This document shows, one piece after another, positions 1 through 8,021 of a DNA stretch of 64,000 bases (position 1 is its first letter; each line of letters opens with the position of its first letter). Under the pieces are notes generated by a model. That model was not told the DNA's origin. It saw only the letters and a list, made by a program, of their open reading frames with translations, and did no database searches. The DNA is taken from positions 176,151 through 240,150 of the forward strand of contig NZ_JAJGQH010000008.1 of NCBI RefSeq assembly GCF_020783655.1, in the 5' to 3' direction. The DNA comes from Xanthomonas melonis. Its GTDB lineage: Bacteria; Pseudomonadota; Gammaproteobacteria; Xanthomonadales; Xanthomonadaceae. A program made the position numbers and the translations under genes.

Positions 1-1
1 G

Positions 2-244
2 CAACTGGGGCCGGAGGAATTCCTGGTCACCGGGATGGCCGCGCGCGTTGAATTTTTCCGCGACGCGGCCGATACCTGTCATGGACAACTGTTGCGGGTG
101 GAGCAGGGGCGGTATGTGGACGGACGCTGGCAGGTCGAAAGACAGCTCAACGGCGACCAGACCGACTATGGCCTCAACTTCGGCCGCGGCGGCCCCGCCA
201 GCTCCGAACCCGCGGTGCTGCGGGTGCGGGTCGGAACCTATTGA
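2..244 (+). CDS. C-terminal end of a GH35-type beta-galactosidase (5' cut off by window)
   Basis: The reading frame is open from the first bases and ends at a TGA at 242-244, so only the last 80 residues are visible. The segment starts QLGPEEFLVTG and ends VLRVRVGTY. It resembles the C-terminal DUF5597 domain found on bacterial GH35 beta-galactosidases, which release terminal beta-galactose from plant cell-wall galactans. No catalytic residue lies inside the window, so the call rests on the tail only. The glycosidase/TonB-receptor run that starts 2.4 kb downstream fits a carbohydrate-scavenging neighbourhood, although an unrelated gene lies between. Family assignment is from recalled resemblance and is moderate. 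Confidence 0.55.
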   Translation, partial: QLGPEEFLVTGMAARVEFFRDAADTCHGQLLRVEQGRYVDGRWQVERQLNGDQTDYGLNFGRGGPASSEPAVLRVRVGTY

Positions 245-333
245 CGACTGCAGACGTTGCGGCGCGTGCCTCCGTGTGTTTGCCTGCATCACCTCGAATC
301 CCGCATCACACTCACATTCTTAGCGGAGCCACC

Positions 334-630
334 ATGAGCATCAGCGCCATCGCCAGTTCCGGAATGCAGGCCGCCGCACTGCGTCAGCAGGTGGCTGCCG
401 GCAATGTGGCCCGGCAGCCGGTGGAGGGCAGCCCGCGGCAGGCCGTCGCAGCCAGCACGCAGGCCAATGGTGGCGTGGCGGCCAGCGTGGTGGAGGCGCC
501 CTCCGATCCCGCCGCACCGGTCACCGATCTGGTCGACGGGCTGTCGGCACGCAACGCTTTTCAAGCCAACGCCACTGCGCTACGTCGCTCCGACGAAATG
601 CTGGGTAGCTTGTTGGACGTGTTGAGCTGA
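334..630 (+). CDS. Small flagellar rod/FlgC-like protein (98 aa)
   Basis: A 98-residue protein starting at ATG 334; GGAG lies 7 bases upstream of the start. The N-terminus (MSISAIASSGMQAAALRQQV) looks like the N-terminal helix of flagellar axial proteins. The C-terminus (NAFQANATALRRSDEMLGSL) looks like the conserved C-terminal helix of FlgC/FlgG-type rod proteins, where AYEAN and DEMLG-like motifs are typical. The middle is low-complexity and rich in Ala, Pro and Ser. Real FlgC is about 135-150 aa, so this is a minimal version with the two assembly helices but almost no core. It is not near other flagellar genes here. It could be a rod-like accessory protein or an orphan paralogue; function is not known to me. 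Confidence 0.6.
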   Translation: MSISAIASSGMQAAALRQQVAAGNVARQPVEGSPRQAVAASTQANGGVAASVVEAPSDPAAPVTDLVDGLSARNAFQANATALRRSDEMLGSLLDVLS

Positions 631-1182
631 GAGCCTGGATTGGACGAAAGCCGGTTGTCGATCTGGTGCTTGGGGTACATGGCCGGCGCGCTAGCCCCAC
701 CTGCTGACACGACAGGCAGATGCACGTTGTGCGTGTCTGAGTCGGCGGATTGATGACCGTTGCTCATGCCGGTATCGATAACCGCGGTTGTCTTGTCTGC
801 GGGTGGTAGGACCGTGCGGGCAGCCCGCAAGCGTAGAGCGGCTGATCTGTTACCCGGCTCCCCGGCCCTTGCCCGCCTACCATCGCGGGACACGCAGTGA
901 ATCCGTCCATGGAGGCTCTTACGCGGCATCCATGCCGCGTAAGGTCCCGCGACGCTAGGCGGGCAATGACCAGTCGAGATGGTCGCTGTGCATGTTTTCA
1001 ACAAAGCAGCCGACTCACTCTCTGGTGCGGTGTCCTCGCCGATCGCGGGACCGTGTGGCGGCATGGATGCCGCCACCGAGCCCCCAGGGATGGATTCACG
1101 GCGTGTCCCGCGAGCGGCAAGGGCACCGCGCCCTCGGCCAATCAATCTTTTGCATTAGAGCGTCAAGCCGAAGTCGTTGTAC
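631..1182. other. Intergenic region carrying a composite repeat
   Basis: This stretch separates the small rod-like gene from the end of the minus-strand DUF5694 gene. I see no credible gene. About half of it is a composite interspersed repeat (see 869-1165) made of two hairpin-forming elements joined by a spacer. The segment 631-868 shows nothing I recognise. Confidence 0.6.
869..1165 (+). repeat. Composite palindromic intergenic repeat, copy A
   Basis: Two related elements in a row. Element 1 (869-966) has outer inverted arms of 22 bases that match at 20 positions and an inner perfect hairpin at 919-942. Element 2 (about 1033-1124) has the same plan: outer arms around TCGCGGGA/TCCCGCGA and an inner GGCGGCATGGATGCCGCC hairpin. 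The spacer includes TTTTCAACAA. The whole unit recurs in reverse orientation at 49440-49764, with the same element order, spacer motif and flank, so it behaves as one mobile or duplicating repeat rather than two independent ones. Confidence 0.8.
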
Positions 1183-2349
1183 TCACTTTCCGTCATTACC
1201 CAACACCTGCGCCGCATCCACGATATCCACGCCCTGCAATTGGCCCAGCCAATTGTCGAACCATGGTTTGTGGCTGGCGCCGACCACGGCCAGCACCCGT
1301 GCGCCGGGCTGCTCGGCAAAGCAGGCGCGGACATTGGAGACCATGCGCAGATTGCGGATCTCCCAGCCGGACACGTAGCGATACCCGTAGCGCTGCGGTG
1401 AGGCTTCGCCCAGGGCGGCGGCAAAGTCCACCGCTATCGCGAGTTGCTGGCTGGCCGGCAGGTTGATCGCTCGGTACAGCTCCAGCAGCTTTCCTGCACG
1501 CGCCAGCGCATCTTCACGGGTACGCATTGCCGCTGCACGGGGTGCGGCCTTGTCCCAGGCCGCCTGGATCGCCTTGCCGTACTCCGCTGGGTCGCCCACG
1601 TCCACGTTGTCGCCGGTGTGGTCATCGACCGGATGCACGCGTTGCAGCCCCAGCCGCGCCGCCAGTTGCGCGGCGATCTGGTAGCTCTCGTTGGGGCGCT
1701 TCTGCGCATCGCGCAATCGTGCTGCCAGCGCCGCGTTCAAGCCGTCGCCGGGGCGCCGCTCGGCCTGCGCAAGCTGCAGCCACTGCACCAGCGCCGAAGC
1801 CGGATCGCCCGAGGCCAGGAACAGCGACGCCAATCGGCGGCGTTGCGCTGGCGTAGGTGCACTGGGCCATGTCTTCAGCGTCTGCTGTACCTGGCCGATC
1901 GCGGCTGGTACGTCCAGTCCCGTGGCCGCCGCCGCCTCGGCGGTTTCCGGGCAGTAGGTGGTTACATCCTCGGGAAGGTAGGTGGCCGGATGGCGCCGCA
2001 TCAGATCGCAGGTCTCGCCGGACAGGTTCTCGATGGTGATGATGGTCGGCCGATAGGCGGCCAATCGCTCCAGCAGCGGCTGCAAGCGCGACGCATCGAC
2101 GTCACTGCCCTTGGGCAGCTGCGACAGATGCACGCTGCCCAGCACCAGCACCTGGGTGCGTGGGGCGGCCATCCCGGCATCCAGTTGCGACAGGTCCACT
2201 TGCGCCTGTGCGATGCAGGGCACGATCAGGGCCAGCCACAGCCAGCAATGCGCCGGAGGTTTCGACCACTTGGCGGACGCGCCGCCGACATCGAAAAACC
2301 GCGCTGCGGCGCGGGCAGTGTGTGCGATGCGCGGTAAGGACGACTGCAT
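1183..2349 (-). CDS. DUF5694-type secreted protein (TraB/GumN-like fold suspected)
   Basis: A 388-residue protein whose ATG (2347-2349) is preceded by AAGGAA at a good distance. After a longish basic leader there is a hydrophobic stretch ending CIAQAQ, read as a signal peptide with cleavage near residue 50. The mature part begins with TQVLVLGSVHLSQLP and ends with RVLAVVGASHKPWF. A GS/TxH motif early and a second GxSH motif late recall the TraB/PrgY/GumN superfamily, in which such histidines are proposed to bind metal. I recognise the family as DUF5694; the enzymatic role is unknown. It faces the plus-strand glycosidase at 2629 across 280 bases, so the two are divergent. Confidence 0.65.
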   Translation of the reverse strand: MQSSLPRIAHTARAAARFFDVGGASAKWSKPPAHCWLWLALIVPCIAQAQVDLSQLDAGMAAPRTQVLVLGSVHLSQLPKGSDVDASRLQPLLERLAAYRPTIITIENLSGETCDLMRRHPATYLPEDVTTYCPETAEAAAATGLDVPAAIGQVQQTLKTWPSAPTPAQRRRLASLFLASGDPASALVQWLQLAQAERRPGDGLNAALAARLRDAQKRPNESYQIAAQLAARLGLQRVHPVDDHTGDNVDVGDPAEYGKAIQAAWDKAAPRAAAMRTREDALARAGKLLELYRAINLPASQQLAIAVDFAAALGEASPQRYGYRYVSGWEIRNLRMVSNVRACFAEQPGARVLAVVGASHKPWFDNWLGQLQGVDIVDAAQVLGNDGK

Positions 2350-2628
2350 GACGTTCCTTGTGGGTGGGCTTGGGTTGCGTGGCGGTCTGGCGACGAGGTC
2401 GCCTGCGTCTGTGCAGCCAGTGTGGCTGCCACTGCAGGTACCGGCGTGGCCAGGAAGTCATGTGGCTAAATGGCAGGGGGCGGCAACTGGGCGCTGCGCC
2501 GTTGCTGCGATGGCAGCGCAGCAACAGCTGCTTGTGTGCGGATTTCCGCATACGGGCCAGACACGTGCCACAAGACGCGAGCCGCGCCCTCGCGCACGAT
2601 GTGGATGAGATCAACCGAGGGCGCGACG

Positions 2629-4986
2629 ATGGACCGCAGAAGCTTTTTGCGTCAGAGCATGGCGGCGACCGCCGCAGTGGGCGTAGGTGCCGCGCGCGCG
2701 ATGCCAGGCACGCCGCACGCCCCGGCGACGTTGCCGCCACCGGTGCTGCCGCGTCTTGAGGCGCTGCCGTCGGCCGCGCATGTCGGCAGCACGCTTTGCC
2801 GCTTTCGACATCTGCAGCAGGACTGGACCGTCTACGAGCACCTCGACAGCCCGCAGGGCCAGCTGACGCTTTGGACCGACAGCGGCATGCTGCGCCTGGA
2901 CAAGCGCACCGAGCCGGCGTATCCGGCCGAAAGCAAGCCGTACTTCGGTCTGCCGCTGGCGCAGGTGGCCATGGCCGAGGCAGATCTGCTCGCCGACCGC
3001 CTGCTGCGCGACGGCGACCCGGACGAGGCGCAGGTGCGCGATGTGGCGCCGCCGCCGGCGTCCTTGCTCGATCCCAAGGACAACGGCGGCCGTTGGCCAT
3101 GGACCACCTTCGTCGGTACGCGCGAAGCGCTGGACACCATGCCGATCCTGCCCAACGGCCGCAGCCGCACGGCACGCCCGGAGCAGGCCTTCGCCGAGCT
3201 CGGCGAAGAGGCGTTGATCAAACGGCGCGAGGAAGGCCTGCTGGGTGGCTGGATGCCTGCAGTGCGCAAGGTGATGCGCCGCGAAGGCGAGGCCGATAGC
3301 TGGTACGACGTGCTGGTGTTCGCCGATGTGCGTGCCAGCGATCGCTTCGTGGTGCAGACCTGGCATCGCACGATGCAGGTGCGCGGCGGCGAGATCGCCG
3401 GCGTGCATTACACCCACAGCTATCCCGCGTTCGCACCGTCGCGCAAGCCGGCCACCGCCGAGCAGTTCTACGCGGCGTTGATCGATTTTGCCGCGTACTG
3501 GCAGCACGCCATGGACGGCACGGTGCAGGCGCAGCTGCCCGATGCCAGCTGGAACGACATGGCGCAATTCGCCTTCGCGCGCGAGCTGGTGGTACGCCCC
3601 GGTGGCGATTATCCGAAGTACGGTGCGGTGGAGCGCGACTACTACGGCAACGAGTACGACGGCTTCCAGGACACCTTTACCAGCTCGTTCTACGCCAACC
3701 TGGAATGGGGCCGCTTCCCGCAGGCCGCCGCGGTACTGGACAACTACTTCGACGATTTCGTGCAGGACGATGGCCTGCCGAACATGCGCGGGCCGGAGGT
3801 CGGGCAGTTCGGGCTCACCCTGTCGCTGCTGGCGCGCTATCTGCGCTACACCGGTGATGCCGCGCGCCTGCGCCGGTTGCTGCCCAAGATCTCCGCTACC
3901 GCAGCGGTTCTGTGCGATCTGCACGACCAGGCGTTGGCCTTGCCGCGCACTGCGCACGGCCACGGGCTGCTGCATGGCTGGAACGAGTCCGACGCCTGCC
4001 TGTTCGCCGATCCCTCGCTGTGGTGGAAGCCGTATTACGCCAATAGCGCGATGACCATCCGTGGCTGGGAAGACATCGCGCAGGTGTGGACCACGCTGGG
4101 CGGCGATGCTGCAACGGCCGCGCAGTGGCAGCGCCGCGCGACGCAACTGCGCGCGCGGCTCGAAGCCAGCCTGCGCGCGAACGTGCGCCACGAGCTGTCG
4201 CCACCATACGTAGGTCCGTTGCCGGGCACCACGTTGACCTTCCGCCAATCGTTGCTGCAGGAAAAACCCAGCGAACAGCAATGGCCGCATCGCGCCTACG
4301 CCGAACTGCTGCAGGCCGACGTGCTGCCCGACGATCTGGCCCATCTGGTCATCGACTGCCTGCGCGGCCATGGCGGCACCAGCATCGGCGTGGTGGCCAA
4401 TATCGCGCCGCCGGAGCCGGGCAGCCGCGACCTGCTTGGCTTCATTTCTTATGGATATGCGCAGCAATTGCTGCGGCTGGACCGCATCGAAGAGTATCTA
4501 TTGTTCGTCTACGCGCACCGTTATCAGGTACACACACGCGGCAGCTGGACGGCGGGCGAGGTCAGCGGTATCACCGGCGGCATGCCGCTGTTCTGCATGC
4601 CTGCCCAGATGACCATTCCGCTGCTGCTGCGCTGGATGCTGGTCAGCGAAGACAGTGCGGGCGAGCAGCTGTTCCTTGCGCGCGCGGTGCCACGTGCGTG
4701 GCTGGAAAGTGGCGCAACCGTCGGCATCACCGCCGCGCCCACCCGATGGGGCAAGCTCACCTTGCGCCTGCGCACCGATGTCCACGCGCGTTGTATCGAA
4801 GGCGAGGTGGAACTGCCGGAACGCAGGCCGAAACGCATCTGGCTGAGCCTGCGTGTGCCGGCGGGCATGCGGCTGCAGCGGGTGCTGGTCGACGGCAAGC
4901 CGGTGCGGCCGCAGGGCCGGCATGCCGACCGGGTGGCGTTGCCGGGCACAGCGGCATTGGTCGCGGTGCAGGCATGGTACGCATGA
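2629..4986 (+). CDS. Tat-exported six-hairpin (alpha/alpha)6 glycosidase-like protein
   Basis: A 785-residue protein. I chose ATG 2629 because it begins directly with a twin-arginine signal, MDRRSFLRQSMAATAAVGVG, although the frame stays open upstream to 2470. Residues of about 330-560 contain aromatic and acidic motifs typical of six-hairpin glycosidases, for example DGFQDTFTSSFYANLEWG, LPNMRGPEVGQFGLTLSLLARYL and HGWNESDA. Acidic residues in these motifs are candidate catalytic residues, but I cannot assign them. A beta-sandwich-like C-terminal region follows. The CAZy family is not clear to me. It is followed by a dipeptidyl peptidase, a TonB receptor and a GH127/GH146 enzyme in the same direction, which suggests breakdown of a plant glycan or glycoprotein in the periplasm. 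Confidence 0.65.
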   Translation: MDRRSFLRQSMAATAAVGVGAARAMPGTPHAPATLPPPVLPRLEALPSAAHVGSTLCRFRHLQQDWTVYEHLDSPQGQLTLWTDSGMLRLDKRTEPAYPAESKPYFGLPLAQVAMAEADLLADRLLRDGDPDEAQVRDVAPPPASLLDPKDNGGRWPWTTFVGTREALDTMPILPNGRSRTARPEQAFAELGEEALIKRREEGLLGGWMPAVRKVMRREGEADSWYDVLVFADVRASDRFVVQTWHRTMQVRGGEIAGVHYTHSYPAFAPSRKPATAEQFYAALIDFAAYWQHAMDGTVQAQLPDASWNDMAQFAFARELVVRPGGDYPKYGAVERDYYGNEYDGFQDTFTSSFYANLEWGRFPQAAAVLDNYFDDFVQDDGLPNMRGPEVGQFGLTLSLLARYLRYTGDAARLRRLLPKISATAAVLCDLHDQALALPRTAHGHGLLHGWNESDACLFADPSLWWKPYYANSAMTIRGWEDIAQVWTTLGGDAATAAQWQRRATQLRARLEASLRANVRHELSPPYVGPLPGTTLTFRQSLLQEKPSEQQWPHRAYAELLQADVLPDDLAHLVIDCLRGHGGTSIGVVANIAPPEPGSRDLLGFISYGYAQQLLRLDRIEEYLLFVYAHRYQVHTRGSWTAGEVSGITGGMPLFCMPAQMTIPLLLRWMLVSEDSAGEQLFLARAVPRAWLESGATVGITAAPTRWGKLTLRLRTDVHARCIEGEVELPERRPKRIWLSLRVPAGMRLQRVLVDGKPVRPQGRHADRVALPGTAALVAVQAWYA

Positions 4987-5147
4987 TGTCCTCGCGCGGC
5001 GGCCAGGCGTTACGTCATTGAATACACGGCCTTCGTTGCCAGTCACCATCGCACCGGCCTTCGCTGCGATGCGTGCTATGGCTCTCACCTGAAACGCCAG
5101 CGTCTGATGGCGCAGGTCAATCGTCACACACGCTCGACGGAACCTGT

Positions 5148-7514
5148 ATGACATGGTCATCTGATCGCACGCCGAAGAACCGCCTGGCCCGCCATCTGAG
5201 CTGGCGGGCCAGCCTTATGCTGTTGACGATGCTGGCGCCTGCCGTCCTGGCGCAACCCTCGGCGCCCACTGCCGCGCAATACACACAGGCCATGGCGGTG
5301 TCCGAACACTACCGGTCGCTGGTCGATCGCGAGCCTGCCGAACCGGTGTGGGTCGATACGGGACGCTTTCTGTACCGGCGCGGCGTTGCACGCCCCGGCC
5401 GAGCTCCGGCGATCGAGTACCGGTTGGTGGATGCCGCCAGCGGTCGCAATACGCTGGCCTTCGATCATGCCCGGCTGGCAGCGGCCTTGACCCAGGCCGG
5501 CGCGCAAGATGTCGATGCGGCCGCGTTGGCGCTGAAACAGCCGACGCTCGTGCAGCAGCGCCTTGGCTTTCGACTGGCGCGGCTGGGGTGGCAATGCGAT
5601 CTGGCGCGTTATCGCTGCGAGCATCGTCCCGACCGCGATGAATCCGCCGAAACGATGGACATGGCACTGCCGCTCAAGCAAGGCGAGCGCATGGCCAAGA
5701 CGTCGCCGGACGGGCGCTGGCGCGCATGGGTGGAGCAGGGCAATCTGGTGATTGCGCCGACCGGCGGCGGGGAACGCCGGGACCTCAGTCGCGAGGGCAG
5801 CGGCGGCGACTATTACGCCATCGACAGCGTGGAATGGTCGCCGGATTCGCAGCATCTGGCCGCCTACCGGGTCAAGGCGCCGCCGCCGCACATGGTGTAC
5901 TACATCGAATCGGCGCCGGCCGATCGCGTGCAGCCCAGGCTGCATCAGCAGATCTATCCAAAGCCGGGCGATGCGTTGCCGGTGATGCAGCCGGTGCTGT
6001 TCGACATCGCCACCGGCGCGGCCCATCCAGTGGCGATGACGCTGCTGCCCAATGCCTTTACGTTGAACGGCATCCGCTGGTGGAAGGACAGCCGTGGCTT
6101 CACCTTCGAGTACAACGCGCGTGGGCACCAGGTGTATCGCGTCATCGAGGTGGATGCGCGCACCGCGGCGGCGCGCACGCTGATCGAAGAGACCTCGCCC
6201 ACCTTCATCGAATACTCCGAACTCAGCGGCACGCACGAAGACGGCGGCAAATATGCGCGCAAGGATCTGGCCGACGGCGCGCAGATCCTGTGGGCTTCCG
6301 AGCGCGATGGCTGGGAGCATGTGTATCTCTATGACGGCCATCGTGGCGAGGTGGTCCGCCAGGTGACCCGCGGCGAATGGGTGGTGCGCAAGCTCGATTA
6401 CATCGACGAGGCGGCGGGGCAGCTGTATTTCACCGCCTCGGGCATGCAACCCGGGGAAGACCCGTATTACCGGCATGCCTATCGCATCGGGCTGGACGGC
6501 ACCGGCCTGACCGCACTGACGCCGCAGACCGCCGATCATCAGGTGAGCTATTCGCCGGATGGCAAGTGGTTCGTGGACCTGTACTCGCGCGTGGACCTCG
6601 GCCCGGTGCTGGAGCTGCGTCGTAGCGCCGATGGCGGGCTGGCGCATACGGTGGAGCGCACCGATTTAGGCAAGTTGCTCGCCAGCGGTTGGCAGCCGCC
6701 GCTTCCGTTCCATAGCGTCGGGCGCGATGGCAAGACCGAGATCTGGGGGGTGATCAATCGCCCGCAACATTTCGATCCGCACCAGCATTACCGCGTGATC
6801 GAGTACATCTACGCCGGCCCGCAGGGCTCCTTCGTCCCCAAGACGTTCAGTGCGGGCGCCTTCGCCTTGACCGGCCTGGGATTTACGGTTGCGCAGATCG
6901 ACGGGATGGGCACCAACAATCGCTCGCGCGCCTTCCACGATGTGGCCTGGCGCAATCTCAAGGACGCCGGCTTGCCTGACCGCATTGCCTGGCACAAGGC
7001 CGCTGCCGCGCAGTATCCGTGGTACGACATCGATGGTGGCGTTGGCGTGTTCGGCACCTCAGCAGGTGGGCAGAACGCACTGGGTGCGCTGCTGTTCCAT
7101 TCGGAGTTCTATGTCGCCGGAGTGGCCAATTCCGGCTGCCATGACAACCGCATGGACAAGATCTGGTGGAACGAGCAGTGGATGGGCTGGCCGGTGGGGC
7201 CGTGGTACGCAGAATCCTCCAACGTGGAAAATGCCGCACGCCTGCAAGGTCATCTACTGCTGATCACCGGCGACATGGATATGAACGTCGACCCAGCCAG
7301 TACCTTCCAGGTGGCCGATCGCCTGATCAAGGCCAACAAGGATTTCGACTTGCTGGTGGTGCCCGGCGGCGATCACGGCGCCGGCGGCGACTACGGCAGG
7401 CGGCGTCTGCTGGATTTCTTCGTGCGCTGGATGCAGCGCTCGCCCACGCCGGAGTGGAACCGCAGCCCGGACAGCACTGCACCGCAGCCAGCGGCATCCA
7501 CCGCGCCGCGATGA
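5148..7514 (+). CDS. Dipeptidyl-peptidase IV-type serine peptidase (family S9)
   Basis: A 788-residue protein. ATG 5148 is chosen because it gives a normal signal peptide (LSWRASLMLLTMLAPAVLAQ); an upstream in-frame ATG at 5073 would bury it. Residues of about 60-520 form the beta-propeller part (repeated SPDG motifs, as in TSPDGRW and SYSPDGKW). The C-terminal hydrolase domain has the catalytic triad: Ser638 in GTSAGG, Asp711 in GDMDMNV and His743 in GGDHGAGG. S9B enzymes remove Xaa-Pro dipeptides from N-termini. Beside a GH127/GH146 arabinofuranosidase this suggests processing of proline-rich plant glycoproteins, which is an inference. It lies 161 bases after the six-hairpin glycosidase on the same strand. 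Confidence 0.88.
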   Translation: MTWSSDRTPKNRLARHLSWRASLMLLTMLAPAVLAQPSAPTAAQYTQAMAVSEHYRSLVDREPAEPVWVDTGRFLYRRGVARPGRAPAIEYRLVDAASGRNTLAFDHARLAAALTQAGAQDVDAAALALKQPTLVQQRLGFRLARLGWQCDLARYRCEHRPDRDESAETMDMALPLKQGERMAKTSPDGRWRAWVEQGNLVIAPTGGGERRDLSREGSGGDYYAIDSVEWSPDSQHLAAYRVKAPPPHMVYYIESAPADRVQPRLHQQIYPKPGDALPVMQPVLFDIATGAAHPVAMTLLPNAFTLNGIRWWKDSRGFTFEYNARGHQVYRVIEVDARTAAARTLIEETSPTFIEYSELSGTHEDGGKYARKDLADGAQILWASERDGWEHVYLYDGHRGEVVRQVTRGEWVVRKLDYIDEAAGQLYFTASGMQPGEDPYYRHAYRIGLDGTGLTALTPQTADHQVSYSPDGKWFVDLYSRVDLGPVLELRRSADGGLAHTVERTDLGKLLASGWQPPLPFHSVGRDGKTEIWGVINRPQHFDPHQHYRVIEYIYAGPQGSFVPKTFSAGAFALTGLGFTVAQIDGMGTNNRSRAFHDVAWRNLKDAGLPDRIAWHKAAAAQYPWYDIDGGVGVFGTSAGGQNALGALLFHSEFYVAGVANSGCHDNRMDKIWWNEQWMGWPVGPWYAESSNVENAARLQGHLLLITGDMDMNVDPASTFQVADRLIKANKDFDLLVVPGGDHGAGGDYGRRRLLDFFVRWMQRSPTPEWNRSPDSTAPQPAASTAPR

Positions 7515-8021
7515 TCGGCGCGGCGCTGCAGGCGGGGTGATCCGGCCAACCTCGATGAGGTCAGCGCGCAGGCACGCCGGCTCCGGCATGCAGCGGTCAA
7601 TACACATCGTGGCGATGGCGATGGCGATGGCGATGGAGACTGGGAGTGCACGCCCGCTTGAGGCCGTGCATGGAGCAGGCACGTGCAGCGATCACGCATA
7701 CGCATTCCCACCATGCTGTTTTCCGCATGCACCGTCGCCAAATGCGACAAGACGCCGAACGTGAGGACGGGCACATTGTGACCAACTGATGAAAGCGGAT
7801 CGCATTGCGCGACACCGCTGCGTACCGACTGCCATTCGACACTGCGCGTTGCGCGTTGGCCCTGCGGCCAGGCGCCTGCAGGGTGCCGAGATGCCTGCAG
7901 CATGCGCGTCGCATACGTCGTGCGGCGGCGTGACTGCTCTCTGGTTCCGACCCACGCCGGCGCACGTCGGCACGGGCCTGTGTTGCCGATCGTTCGTCCA
8001 AGTTCTCCCCAGGAGCCCCGC
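7515..8021. other. Intergenic region with a short GGCGAT tandem repeat
   Basis: No gene is credible here. At about 7610-7638 there are four to five tandem copies of a GGCGAT hexamer, a simple-sequence tract that could vary in copy number. A good ribosome binding site (AGGAG) for the next gene lies at about 8011-8015. The rest shows nothing I recognise. The 507-base length leaves room for a separate promoter for the receptor gene. Confidence 0.55.
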
